Of a stretch of 64,000 nucleotides of DNA, positions 10,561 to 24,390 are shown in pieces. Position numbers and translations under genes: made by a program. Origin of the DNA: Odontocerum albicorne. Lineage: Eukaryota > Arthropoda > Insecta > Trichoptera > Odontoceridae. The DNA lies in assembly GCA_949825065.1 (NCBI GenBank), contig OX463863.1:18523240-18587239 (forward strand). Reading direction: 5' to 3'. The notes under the pieces are model-generated. The model was not told the DNA's origin. It did no database searches and was given only the letters and a program-made list of their open reading frames with translations. Every line of letters starts with the position of its first letter. The first letter of the stretch is position 1.

Positions 10561-11623
10561 TAGGTTTCGTGTTGTATATATCATCTATCTTATTTTAATT
10601 TCAACTCATTTAATCTTGTACTTTCTGAACTACGTGAAACTAATTATTTATCCATTAATTTGCAAATGTTCCATCTATTATATTCTGCAAAATCCCACAA
10701 AATGATATTCTGCAATGCAATTTTGCAAAACGAAGAAGAAGAAAGCAACCAGTGCTAGGTAGCGAGAATTTAACTCTATGGTTATTTCTATGGCATCATT
10801 TGACACCTGTCATCGCTTGAGACGCGTATATTCCTTTACATATAAGAACTCACAGGTGTAATTCAAGAAGAAAATACAACATATCTTGTGTATTCTTCGT
10901 ACATAAAAGTTCACGACCATTATTTAAGAAGGTAGAGACACCGCGTATACTCCATCAGATATAGGAGTGCATGGCCATTATTAAAATAAAGAGTGTGTTA
11001 TTTCTGTTAAACTGAACTGTCAATTAGGTATTAATTGTATGTGATTTATTTTGTCTGTATTATTTCCCCGTTTTTTTAGAGTTGATTACGGTATTGATTT
11101 AGTGGTTCATTCTGACCGCTTCACTGTGATGGTTTGTATCAGTGTGCACTGCTTGATATAGTGGAATGTTGTGTTTTATAAAGGCATATTTTTGCCTCAG
11201 TTCATTTTGGCAGTTGATCTGCTGGGGTAGCGATCACGGTAACATCAGTTCAATTGAGGTTTTGCACCTTTTTTCCATGAACTATATTAGTTATTTTACA
11301 TTAAAATAAAGTTTTTTGGTTTAAACTTGACTAACTTCACTTTTGATTAAAAATAACATTTTGATGCCATTTAAAATGTACTGTTTCATCCATTCTAAAA
11401 TAGATGTAGTGTAATGCATGTGTCCAGTGTCCATATAACATCATAAATATTTTTAGAAGAACTCACAAAAATAAATCTACACACACCACTGACAAAGAAG
11501 ATGGTCATGTCAGGAAAGTTATCATTTAAGAATATCTGGAACTGAATATAGTTTTATGTTTCTCTATGTCAAACGGTTGAACATATTATAAACTCAATGT
11601 TTGAATATTTGGAATGATTCCAG
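10561..11623. other. Region upstream of the zinc-finger gene
   Basis: No ORF of note. It should contain the promoter and one or more 5' non-coding exons of the zinc-finger gene, because the coding exon at 11631 is preceded by a splice acceptor. The exact start site cannot be placed. A TCATGTCAGGAAAGTTATCA segment near 11505 and repeated CGCGTATA-type stretches near 10823 and 10940 are seen, but no function can be assigned. Confidence 0.3.
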
Positions 11624-11630
11624 GTCATAG

Positions 11631-13885
<2,255 letters not shown>

Positions 13886-14261
13886 TGTGAATAATGTGTG
13901 AAGACATTATCTGATGATGCAAATTTAATTTAATTATGTATGTATCGCTTATGACAAAACAGTACCTCGCATACCACACTTTTGTCAAAAATGAGTTTTT
14001 TATTTTGTCTATAAATGTTTCAATACGTCACCTGGCAAAAGCTCGAATTTGGTCGAATTAAAAATAATGATTTGTGTCTCTTATTCAATTAAAGCAATAC
14101 CTCGTATCCCATTTTGTCCACGGCAATACCTCCTAAGAGATATTGAGATATTGCTATAGAATTATTAATAAACATGGCCACCTTTCGACTGAAATGACGT
14201 GCGTAACCCTCATTATTCACTGTAGTCCACGTGCTAGTTGTTTTGACATTTAATGTAGTGA
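13886..14261. other. 3' flank of the zinc-finger gene, copy 2 of the duplicated spacer
   Basis: Homologous to 541-902. Probably holds the 3' UTR. ATTCAATTAAAG at 14084-14095 is a possible polyadenylation signal. No gene is seen. Confidence 0.4.
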
Positions 14262-14504
14262 ATGTATTGGTTAAACAAAACCAATTCAGATTTATCTGCA
14301 TCAACATTTGCTTCACTTGTAGATTACATAAAGGATTATTGCCCTCAAGATAAAGAAGTAATTATATTTCGAGAAAAAATATATTTACCTAGTACGTATC
14401 TCTCTGTATCAAAGGAAGCGAGAAAAACTCTAATTCCTTATGAAGCCAAATGGATGAACTATGATTTTTTTAATAATTTTGGTGATTCCAAAGTGTTGTG
14501 ACTT
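14262..14504 (+). pseudogene. Transposase-like ORF, copy 2, internal deletion
   Basis: Begins like copy 1 (SASTFASLVDYIKDYCPQDK) and rejoins the shared sequence at YLPSTYLSVSKEARKT and AKWMNYDFF, but the part from SDG to the GHTQME region is missing. The deletion keeps the frame open for 79 residues. Because it removes the most conserved block, the product cannot be a working enzyme. Copy 1 has that block but is frame-shifted, so the two copies broke independently after duplication. Confidence 0.5.
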
Positions 14505-14540
14505 AATGACTTAAAAGCATAAGGCCAGGAAATAGTTAGG

Positions 14541-15186
<646 letters not shown>

Positions 15187-15494
15187 GCTCTCTGACAGAG
15201 CGAGTCTGTAGGCTCTCTCATGTTCGGCATAACCATAATAATAAAATGATACTTTATAAAGCACCGTTTAGAGAGCAAGTACTCTTTAAGAGGGCTCTTA
15301 CTCGGGAATCAAACACATTTTTACTGACAATTAATACAGATGAAATAAAAAATAAACCAGAAGAACTGTCGTTGATTTTTTTTCCTCGTTCTTTTCGTTG
15401 ACTTTGTTTCTCTCAAAGTGTTGCTAAGGCAAGTTGGTCTTACAATCGTGTGCAGCTATCTGCTAAACGACGCCAAAAAAAAATAAACACTGAT
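15187..15494. other. Spacer beside the microsatellite
   Basis: No gene is recognised. GGCTCTCTGACAGAGCGAG and a repeated GGCTCTCT at 15186 and 15212 are visible, and a short plus-strand open stretch (about 15270-15400) resembles nothing I know. Confidence 0.3.
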
Positions 15495-15694
15495 TCATAG
15501 GTTAGATTGGTGCAGTGCGGTGACGAGGCCAGCAGCGCCTTGAGCAGCAGCAGGAAGAGGCTCATGCAGCCCATGGTCGAGTCCACTAGGCGTGGCTCCG
15601 GAGAGCAGAGCACAGCTCTGGTCAGTCTCGGAGATGGGCCCGTGGTTTGTGCCTGGCATCGCACGACGCAGAGTCACCGCATCTGTGTATAGAC
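15495..15694 (-). other. CpG-rich exon-like segment B, unidentified
   Basis: Minus strand, sharply more GC-rich than its surroundings. A good acceptor (CTCTTCAATTCCAG) places the exon start at 15694, and the frame GLYTDAVTLRRAMPGTNHGP continues to a stop at 15495. Near the end another frame has stronger GC at third positions (MGCMSLFLLLLKALLA), so a frame shift or a different exon border is possible. It joins in phase with segment A at 16549. I do not recognise the protein. It could be part of a host gene or of a pseudogene interrupted by the LINE fragment between the segments. Confidence 0.3.
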
Positions 15695-15774
15695 CTGGAA
15701 TTGAAGAGCTGTCATCATCACCTAGACCATGGTTCACCAAACTTTTTGAGTAAATGCTCACGGATCGCACGTGT

Positions 15775-16520
15775 ATTTTTCTATTATTTATTTGACACTT
15801 TTTTTACAATACAATAATCTGGCGGGCTTATTGCCAGGCGGTAATCTCTCCCGACCAACCAGACAAAAGTAAGTGAAGCAAGTAACATGGTCGCAAAAAA
15901 ACATTCAAATGCCTTTCGATCCCCACGAAATCCATGGACACAAACATTAGCATACGCCCAGAAACCCCACAAAGACAGACAATCACCCGAACATTCCCTT
16001 TCATATAAAGTGAGATATCAATCAAAGGAAAAGGAAGTGATGGTGGAGAGGACAGAAAATATCAGGAATAAAACACATAATATCGACTAGAAATGAATAG
16101 TTTTTTCAGTCGCTTGTTAAAGTATGCCACGGATGGAGCGAGTCTAACATTGGTTTGTAACTGGTTCCAGAGTCTCACTGCATGGACAGTAAAGAACGAT
16201 GTAAAACAAGAAGAGTTGTGAACTGGGAAAGCCAATAAACAATCTCTATTTGAGGGCAGCACAAGTCCATAATGGGAAAGACGCTGAAAACTTTCGGCGA
16301 GATAAGAGAGGGTGGCGGGATAGTTAAGGATGCTTTAAAATAAAGATAGAAATTTTGCATCTATTTCTCACGTTCAATCAGTTCAGTGCCTTCTGGTATG
16401 AAGTGACATGATTGTACTTTTTTAAGTAAAAAGTAAATCTAAGACGAACATTTTTAAGACGCTGTAATTTGTCCAGCTGTTCCTCCGTAATATTCAAATG
16501 AGAGATGTATGATATATACA
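15775..16520 (-). mobile_element. LINE 3' fragment (ORF2 C-terminus and 3' UTR)
   Basis: The minus strand from about 16490 reads EEQLDKLQRLKNVRLRFTFY, then YNHVTSYQKALN, LSHYGLVLPSNRDCLLAFP, then HAVRLWNQLQTNVRLAPSV and FNKRLKKLF. This is the region downstream of the reverse transcriptase in Jockey-like LINEs. In-frame stops interrupt it. The 3' end is probably the AAATAAATAATAG at about 15779-15791. It lies between the two CpG-rich exon-like segments. Confidence 0.7.
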
Positions 16521-16548
16521 ACTGAGAAAGAGGTTTGATTCGACTTAC

Positions 16549-16745
16549 CGTAATCACTGAAGGACTGCGTGTTGTCGGACCAGTGCAGGCGGAAGAGACC
16601 CTCGGTATCGGCTAGTGCTGCAGCTGCAATAGAGTAACGAAGGTGGACCCTGGTGTGGCCCAGCGCCAGGGTCACTGCGGCGAGCGCTCTCGCTCCCAGC
16701 AGCATAATTCCACGTGACGCTCGATAGGCGACAGATGAGATGCTC
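16549..16745 (-). other. CpG-rich exon-like segment A, unidentified
   Basis: Minus strand. It ends at 16549 with a textbook donor, CG|GTAAGT, after a frame reading ADTEGLFRLHWSDNTQSFSD. It may start at an internal acceptor (TACTCTATTGCAG, exon 16623-16549, phase 1 on both sides) or at an upstream ATG (MLLGARALAAVTLALG, signal-peptide-like). High GC at third codon positions supports coding. No family is recognised. The most likely reading is a stranded exon of a host gene or pseudogene continued by segment B. Confidence 0.35.
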
Positions 16746-16884
16746 TTAAGACACAACACTTACAAATGGATTAAAAAATATATTCTTATATGACTACGTA
16801 ACATTTAATTCCCTAAAAATGTAGCGACGTTCCTTGCAGGTATACCCGGCTAAATAATTTATTCCAGATTAATGCAGTTAATTA

Positions 16885-17860
16885 TTCGATATATGCAGAA
16901 CGCTCTGTTCGTTCAAAGTGGAAAAAAGTTGTTTAATCTAAATACAGATGTCACTCAAATACAGGGGCATAACTGTGATTTGAGCAGAGAACTCAAATTT
17001 TAACTTTTTTGACTAAGTCATTTCACTCTGGCAAATTTCGTGGGCTAATAGAATATTATAAACTAATATCAAAATTATTTAAAATGTATTTAACTTCAAC
17101 TGTCCAAGTTTTAAAGCATTGAGTTTTATAAACAATATTTTCAATTTTCAAAGGAATCATCTTTTTAAAAAAGTATCGCTCAGCATCATCACTATAGCTT
17201 AAAAACCTTTTTAAAATGGACAAATATGAGTGAATGAAATATTAATAATTAATATGAGTAACTCAAATTTTAACTTTTTTGACAAAGTCATTTCATCCTG
17301 GCAAATTTTGTGGGCTAATAGAATATTATAAACTAATATCAAAAAAAAATTTTACTCATACAATAATCAATCGAAAAAATATTTTTTTTTTACTGATACA
17401 ATAATAAATCTCTAAAATACATTTTTTACTTATACAATAATCAAACTAAAAAAAAATTTTTTTACTGATACAATAATGAATCTAAAATATACATTTTTTC
17501 ACTGATACAATAATCAATCTAAAAAATACATTTTTTTACTTATGCAATTATCAATACATAATATTCTTTTTTGTACAGAAAAATGAGTTTAAGTTTCATT
17601 GCTTGTATTTTAACGTATCGTGTGTAATTGTTTTCTGATTAATGATGACCACATTACATTGTGGGTTAGCATGAAAAATTACATTTTAGATATTTAAAAT
17701 ACATTTTTTAATGAATAATAAGAAAATACTTGATATAATGTGTAAGTATTAAAATTATAAATAATTATAAACCATTCATTTGTAATGATTTTAAAAACAA
17801 ACATTAATTGAGAGAATCCTTAATTTTAGATGACAGACATGATAAGAATGAAGAAATATA
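16885..17860. repeat. Segmental duplication, copy 2 of the AT-rich block
   Basis: Collinear with 2476-3496. Internally, 17260-17345 repeats part of itself (TTTAACTTTTTTGACAAAGT and GGGCTAATAGAATATTATAA occur twice). It contains the same ACTGATACAATAAT tandem motif. No gene is seen. Confidence 0.82.
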
Positions 17861-18018
17861 TAGGGTAAACTACGGAGAGATGCAATACTTTTTGTTTGAA
17901 TGCCAATAAAAATTAGGTTTGTGAATGGTTTTTAAAAAAAATATTTTATTATTTAAAAATGTTATTAACACACTATATAAACATATAATTAAAAATTCTT
18001 AAGCAAAATTTTAAAATA

Positions 18019-18950
18019 CGAGGCGTATCCAGAAAGTAAGTGTACTGAGGCTCCCACGACCGGATGGATTTTATTTTCGACATGTTGGCTACACTTCCGT
18101 GTAGCCTGACCCTTCCCCTCCGCAACGAGACCAGTTCGAGGTCAGTACGTTGAGAAGTGGTGACGCGACAACACGTTTCGTGAAAAATGTCAATCCCATC
18201 TCCCGCCAAGTTGAATCGAGTGGAGGCCGGACAAGAGTTTTTGAGGCGCTGCAAACTCCATGGAGATGAATTTCTCCGCTCCATCGTTACTGGAGATGAA
18301 ACTTGGGCTGCACACTACACGCCTGAAACCAAAAAGCAGTCTCAACAGTGGCGTCACACCTCTTCACCCTCCACCAAAAAGTTCAAAACCACAATTTCAG
18401 CCAAGAAAATCATGGCATCCGTGTTTTGGGACTGTCAAGGCATAATTTTAATTGAATATATGCCTCAAGGGGAGACCATCAACTCTGCAAGATACTGTGA
18501 GACCCTAAAAAAATTGCGGAAGGCGATTCTTAACAAGAGGAGAGGCATGCTGACAAAGGTAGTCTGCCTGTTGCACGACAATGCCAGATGGAACTGCTCG
18601 CCTCATTTAAATGGGATGTCCTGAACCATCCCGCGCATTCCCCTGACCTAGCACCTTTAGATTACTATCTCTTTACCTCCCTGAAGCTGCACTTGGGTGG
18701 AAAAAGGTTTTCAACTGACGAGGAGGTAAAGGAAGAGGTGGAGAAGTGGACGGAGGGGTTGGCAGGAAACTACTTCGAGGAAGGCATCAAAAAGTTGATA
18801 CCCCGCTTCACCACCTGCATTGAGAGGAATGGCGACTATGTCGAAAAATAGCTTACACATGTACTACGGTAACCATGTAATTTTTTTGTATAAATAAAAA
18901 AAAATGTAACCTACAAAAATTCAGTACACTTACTTTCTGGATATGCCTCG
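18019..18950 (+). mobile_element. Mariner element with internal deletion
   Basis: 29-bp terminal inverted repeats at 18019-18047 and 18922-18950 begin CGAGGCGTATCCAGAAAGTA and are flanked by TA on both sides, the mariner target duplication. The two repeats differ at a single base (GCGTATCC against the reverse complement of GGATATGC). At 932 bp it is shorter than a full mariner (about 1.3 kb); the N-terminal transposase region is missing. Confidence 0.93.
18187..18851 (+). pseudogene. Mariner transposase, catalytic domain, frame-shifted
   Basis: The first frame (18187-18624) has the DDE-box start VTGDETW, then LLHDNAR with the second catalytic aspartate. A small deletion at about 18585-18590 then shifts the frame, and the other frame (to 18851) continues with LLASFKWDVLNHPAHSPDLA and DYYLFTSLKLHL, containing the third aspartate (D34D group). 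The protein would cut at TA sites and paste the element. The N-terminal DNA-binding domain is absent: sequence begins about 15 residues before the RVEAGQEFLRRC segment. Non-functional. Confidence 0.92.
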
Positions 18951-19084
18951 TAGTAAAAAAATTAAAAACAAAAAGTGTGGGAGAGAGGAGAGATGAAATA
19001 GTATGGAGGATAGATGACATATGTTTTATTTTTTCTTATTCAGATTTTTCTGCCGTATTAGTTCCCTTTCACAGTTGTTGCAAT

Positions 19085-19305
19085 GTGTACATGGGCATAC
19101 ATTGTACATGATTTGTGGAGCCATTTTAAACATACACAACATTTTACCCAGTCCGTTGTGTATATTGCCATACATTATACATGATTTGTGGAGCCTATTT
19201 AAACATACACAACATTTTACCCAGTCCGTTGTGTATATGGGCATACATTGTACATGATTTGTGGAGCCTATTTAAACATACACAACATTTTACCCAGTCA
19301 GTTGT
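19085..19305 (+). repeat. 73-bp tandem repeat, three copies
   Basis: ATTTGTGGAGCC recurs at 19111, 19184 and 19257, exactly 73 bp apart, each followed by ACATACACAACATTTTACCC. No coding role. Confidence 0.92.
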
Positions 19306-19309
19306 TTTT

Positions 19310-19990
19310 TTGTAAAAAAATAATTCTCCCTGCACTCGATACATTCATTGTTGTCATCTTCAACTGGCATTAGTCTCTGGCGTCGATGATGTTGACTCGA
19401 TTTTGCGTTTTCTAGCTGTTCCTTTTATCACATCAGGGTTCGAAGTTTTTTTTAATACTGCAAATTTTCCGGCGATGTTAATACTGAATCAACTTTTTTG
19501 CGATTACCGGTAGAAATTGACAGTATCGGAATCGGATGCGCCACCTCAAGAATCGTTGAAGAAGTTGTTTTATCTGTTGACGGGACTGAAAGTCCAGGCT
19601 GTGACGGTAATGATTTAGAAGGAGATGATATTGGTGACAATGATACAGGGATATTTGTGATCAAATCAGATATGGAAAAAAATTGTCAGGGATTATATTA
19701 CGATTGAAGGGAAAAATTTCGCAAGCTTTAAAGCCCGGTGTTGCATTTTCAACCGTTGCTGCTTTTCCCCAGGCGTTTCCTATTTAAAGTTCCAACTTGT
19801 CGCCTTGTGATGGTTCTATCTTTGTTTCTTACCATCCAGGAACTAGCCTCTTGTGAATAGTCTGTCTTCGAAGGCTTAAAAAAACTTCGATCAAGTGGCT
19901 GTGATGTCTTGGTAGTATGACTTGGTAAACATCTTGGCATCCTAAAATATAAAAAAATGACGTCATATAATACAATAAAACAATACACAT
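19310..19990 (-). pseudogene. Pogo/jerky-like (CENP-B group) transposase C-terminal fragment
   Basis: On the minus strand from about 19940: CLPSHTTKTSQPLDRSFFKP, then SQEASSWMVRNKDRTITRRQ, the end of the DDE domain of pogo-superfamily transposases. Degraded frames follow, with ISDLITNIPVSLSPISSPSK and finally ECIECRENYFF near 19320-19350. Frame changes and stops show it is dead. The N-terminal HTH and first catalytic residues are missing. Such proteins cut and paste DNA, and some became host proteins (jerky, CENP-B). Confidence 0.75.
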
Positions 19991-20603
19991 TACTTGGTAT
20001 GGCAACTCTCCTAATTTTGTGGAAGAGTTGCCATACCCCAAAAATAGCTCAACAAAATCATTATTGTACAAAAATACTTTATATTGTATTATAAATAATT
20101 CATATTAAGTAAAATAAATACTCACTTGGTTTGTTGCGTTTCTTCGAAGCTTACAATCCAAACAACTATGACACTGGGATAAAATTTCCACACAATTTTT
20201 AGTGAAAAAAACTATATAGCTGTGTTAATGCAAAGTCCGTTATTTTTATTTATTTATTTATTTTTTCTTAACAGGCTTAGCCTAATTACTTTAAAAAATA
20301 CAAGACATTAAAAAAGAAGAAAAATTAAATAGAATTTTTTTTTTTTAAATTATATAAAATAAAAAATAATGCATATGTATACAAACGAGTATATACACAC
20401 AAACATATGTTACATATATATTCAGTCACTTAAGTATGTTGATGAGTGCTTTCTAACGCGCTTAATCTAAGAAGAAAATTTACTTACGCTTTTGGTAATG
20501 TGATATGAAATATGTCAATATCCGAAGCAGTCCCGTTCAGAAGAGTTAAGGCCCTTCCAACAGGCATAGCGGTTAGAAGACCCATTCTTGCGTATGTTAT
20601 TGA
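19991..20603. other. AT-rich spacer
   Basis: No gene is seen. It contains a local inverted pair, GGCAACTCT against AGAGTTGCC (about 19999-20035), and a TTTATTTA-rich stretch at 20235-20270 that could be a retroelement tail on the minus strand. Confidence 0.3.
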
Positions 20604-20702
20604 GAACAGTTCTTGCCAGCCTGCGCCGGCAAGTACTGTTCTGCTAATTCAAGCCTGTTCCTAACAATTACACTAGACTGCTCTAGTGTAATTGTTAGGA
20701 AC
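20604..20702. repeat. Two adjacent hairpins
   Basis: Hairpin 1: 16-bp arms at 20604-20619 and 20626-20641 with 14 of 16 pairs and a 6-base loop. Hairpin 2: perfect 20-bp arms at 20657-20676 (GTTCCTAACAATTACACTAG) and 20683-20702 with a 6-base loop. They lie 64 bp before the assembly gap. Confidence 0.9.
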
Positions 20703-20765
20703 ATTTAACGCTAATCTTTGTAGTAATGCTGGACAGCTCATCACAACTCCTCGAACGAGTCTGAC

Positions 20766-20965
20766 NNNNNNNNNNNNNNNNNNNNNNNNNNNNNNNNNNN
20801 NNNNNNNNNNNNNNNNNNNNNNNNNNNNNNNNNNNNNNNNNNNNNNNNNNNNNNNNNNNNNNNNNNNNNNNNNNNNNNNNNNNNNNNNNNNNNNNNNNNN
20901 NNNNNNNNNNNNNNNNNNNNNNNNNNNNNNNNNNNNNNNNNNNNNNNNNNNNNNNNNNNNNNNNN
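20766..20965. other. Assembly gap (200 N)
   Basis: Exactly 200 unknown bases. The round length suggests a placeholder, so the true distance is unknown. Confidence 0.99.
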
Positions 20966-20974
20966 TCTTTCTGT

Positions 20975-21165
20975 CAGCATACGAATACCGCGTCAGTCAT
21001 CATCATCATCTTTTGAGGCTATCCACGAATCGACTCAATTTTTGGTATCTTCATATGATGTGAAGTGCTGCTCAGACAGGCCATGCGTCATCGATCAAAA
21101 CAAGTGGTTATCAGAAGGAGCAATGTCTGGTGAATACAGCGGGTGGGGTAAAACAATGGACCATG
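20975..21165 (-). pseudogene. Mariner transposase C-terminal fragment
   Basis: Minus strand from about 21160: PHPLYSPDIAPSDNHLF, then a stop, then SMTHGLSEQHFTSYEDTK and VDSWIAS. The SPDxAPSDxHLF block carries the last catalytic aspartate of mariner transposases. It differs in sequence from the mariner at 18.0-18.95 kb, so it is another family. It is cut by the gap on one side and by the LINE on the other. Confidence 0.8.
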
Positions 21166-22312
21166 GACCACATTCAGGTAGTTAAGGAAATAATAGAGCG
21201 TTGTCAAGAATACCAACTTCCATTATATTTGGCGTTCGTAGATTATGAAAAGGCTTTTGATTCGGTCAAGAAATCCGCTATTATCAGGGCCCTTCTTAAT
21301 TAGGGAGTTCAAAAACGCTACGTCAATCTCTTCAGTAATATATACAATAACGCGACAGCAACAGTAAATCTCCACCAAAGTACCGATAAATTTCCAATAA
21401 GTAAAGGTGTCCGCCAGGGCGATACCATCTCGCCAAAATTATTCAACGCTACCCTGGAGGATGTGTTCAAAAAGCTTGAATGGGAAAATAAAGGAATCTG
21501 CGTTAATGGTTCATATCTGAGCCACCTTAGATTTGCAGACGATATTATTACCTTCGCTACACGTCCTGAGGAACTGCAGAGCCAAATACTGGAATTAGCG
21601 GAGGCAAGCAAATTAGCAGGTTTAAAAATGAATATTGATAAAACAAAATATATGTTAAACCGCTTTGCTGATGCAACAACTATCCAGGTGGACGGTACAC
21701 AGCTAGAATAAGTCCAACAATATATCTACTTAGGACAAAGTATTACATTTGAAGACTGTACTTTAAATGAAATAAATAGAAGATCAAAACTAGCTTGGAG
21801 TTCCTTTGGACGACTAAACTACATCTTCAAGAGCAATCTCCCAATCTGCCTCAAACGGAAGGTATTTAACCAATGCATCTTGCCAGTACTAACATATGGA
21901 TGCGAGACTTGGACTTTATCGGTACGAATGTTACAAAAGCTCCAAACAACACAACGCAGCATGGAGAGGTGCATGCTAGGTTATACCAGAAGAGACCGAA
22001 AACGTAATGAGTGGATACGAGCCCAAACAAAGGTTGAAGATGTTATAGAGGTTGCAAAAAGACTCAAGTGGAAGTGGGCTGGACATATCGCCCGAGCAAC
22101 AGACCATCGTTGGACGTATGAAGTAATCCAGTGGTACCCAATAGGTATAAAAAGGCCTGTAAGAAGACCTAAGGCGCGCTGGGTGGACGAAATACGTAAG
22201 CATGCAGGTATTATGTGGCAGCAATGTGCAAAGGACAGGATTTTGTGGAGACAACTTGGAGAGGCCTACATCCTGCAGTGGATAGATACAGGCTGATGGT
22301 GATGGTGATGGT
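21166..22312 (+). pseudogene. RTE-like LINE fragment: reverse transcriptase and C-terminus
   Basis: The frame begins inside the RT domain: HIQVVKEIIERCQEYQLPLY, then FVDYEKAFDSV, KGVRQGDTISPKLFN and the intact active-site box RFADDI. The C-terminal region follows (PVLTYGCETWTL, WKWAGHIARA, RRPKARWVDEIRKHAG). Stops at 21301 and 21709 break it. It ends TGATGG repeated four times (about 22293-22316), typical of the short-repeat tails of RTE-type LINEs. The endonuclease domain is missing. The tail lies directly against the satellite. Confidence 0.88.
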
Positions 22313-23890
22313 GATGAAGTGAGTAGACATACTCATCTATAATGCAGTATAGTTAGTGCATACATACTCACCTATAATGAAATAAAAGTGTGCAGACATA
22401 CTCACTTATAATGAAGTACAAGTCTGCAGACAAACTCACCTATAATGTAGTATAAGTGTGCAGACAGACTCACCTATAATGCAGTATAGATTTGCATACT
22501 TACTTACCTATAATGAAATATAAGTGTGCAGATATACTCACGTAAAATGTAGTAGAAGTGTTCATACATACTCGCCTATAATGTTGTATAAGTGTGCAGA
22601 CAAATTCACCCATAATGTAGTTTGAGTGTGCATACTCACCTATAATGAAGTATAGTTGTGCATACATACTCACCTATAATGTAGTATAAGTGTGGAGACA
22701 TACTCACCTATAATAAAGTATAAGTGGGCAGACATACTCACCTATAATGTAGTATAGGTGTGCAAGCATACTCATCTTTAATGTAGTATAAGTGTGGATA
22801 CATACTCACCTATAATGAAGTATAAGTGAGCAGACATTCTTACCTATAATAAAGTATAGTTGTGCAGACAAACTCACCTATAATGTTCCATAAGTTTGCA
22901 GACGTACTCACCTATAATTAAGTATAAGTGTGCAAACATGCTCACCTATAATGAAGTATAAGCGTGCAGACACACTCACCTATAATATAATATTAGTGTG
23001 CAGACATGCCCCCCTTTAATAAAGTATAAGTGTGCAGACATACTCACCTATAACGTTGTATATTTGTGCATAAATAATCTCCTATAATATAGTATAAGTG
23101 TGCAGAAATACTGACCTATAATGAAGTATAGTTGTGCATACATACTCATATACAATGTAGTATAAGTGTGCAGACACACTCACATATAATATAATATTAG
23201 TGTGCAGACATGCCCCCCTTTAATAAAGTATAAGTGTGCGGACATACTCACCTATAATGTTGTATATTTGTGCATAAATAATCTCCTATAATATAGTATA
23301 AGTGTGCAGAAATACTGACCTATAATGAAGTATAGTTGTGCATACATACTCATATACAATGTAGTAGAAGTGTGCAGACATACTCACCTATAATGTAATA
23401 TAAGTGGGCGGACATACTCACCTATAATATAGTATAAGTGTGCAGACATATTCACCTATAATGAAGTGTTAGTGTGCATATATACTCACCAATACAGTTC
23501 TATAAGTGTGCAGACATACTCACCTATAATGTAGTATAAGTGTGCAGATATACTCACCTATAATGTAGTATAAGTGTGCAGACATGCTCACCTATAAAAC
23601 AGTATAGTTGTGCATGCATACTCACCTATAACGAAGATTAGTTGTGCATACATTCTCACCTATAATTTAATATAATAAAATATAAGTGTGCAGACATACT
23701 CAGCTATGATGAAGTATAAGTAAGCAGACATACTCACTTATGATGTTGTATAAGTGTGCCGACATGCTCACTTTTAATGTGGTATAAGTGTGCAAACATA
23801 CTCACCTATAATGTATCATAAGTGTGCAGACATACTCATCTATATTGTAGTATCAGTGTGGAGACAAACTCACCTATATTTATGAATAAG
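22312..23890 (+). repeat. 34-bp satellite, block 1
   Basis: Tandem 34-bp monomers with core CAGACATACTCACCTATAAT. A piece of about 204 bp (six monomers) is itself duplicated: 22975-23170 resembles 23175-23380. The block is interrupted at 23890 by the BEL/Pao element and resumes at 27608. Short open frames in it are chance products. Confidence 0.97.
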
Positions 23891-24334
23891 TGTTCACGCC
23901 AAAACGACGTGACGAAAAATCAGCTCAGATCCATGCGGACAGAGCGTGACCGTCAAGTGATGTGGGGGGTAGACCAGATGGCCATCCACGCGCGGGGCGA
24001 GTGTCATCCCCGAGACAGTCAGTCGCCATCCAGGCGTGTGGGGAGTGTCATTGACCCGGACGGGTGAACAGTGCAATTAAAAAGTGACGATTTCTCACGT
24101 GACTCGAATTGGTGTATTTATGTACTCATATTAAAAACGCGTGTGTTACGTGCAGTTGAAATTTACTATATGTGGGCCAGTACCCAGTGCTTATAAGATC
24201 AACCCAAACATTGTGATAAAATAAGTGTGGTGTACATACGTCAACCTTTTAGCTCGAAACGACTTCATCACCACTAAACCTGTAAGTACCATTTCCTTTC
24301 CCATCGTGTATTAGTTTTGGCGTAAGCCAAACCA
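23891..24334 (+). repeat. BEL/Pao 5' LTR
   Basis: 444 bp, near-identical to the 3' LTR. It should carry promoter and polyadenylation signals (ATTAAAA near 24130), but the sites cannot be placed with confidence. It ends with the stem TTGGC-GTAA-GCCAA. Confidence 0.95.
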
Positions 24335-24390
24335 TTTGGTCCTTCGATCCACCATTTGGTCCTTCGATCCACCATTTGGTCCCTCGATCC
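24331..24390 (+). promoter_or_regulatory. Triplicated primer-binding-site region
   Basis: Three 20-bp repeats of ACCATTTGGTCCTTCGATCC (the third has CCC) begin at the last four bases of the 5' LTR. TGGTCC... directly after an LTR is the expected primer-binding site for a tRNA ending in CCA. I cannot name the tRNA. Confidence 0.6.
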
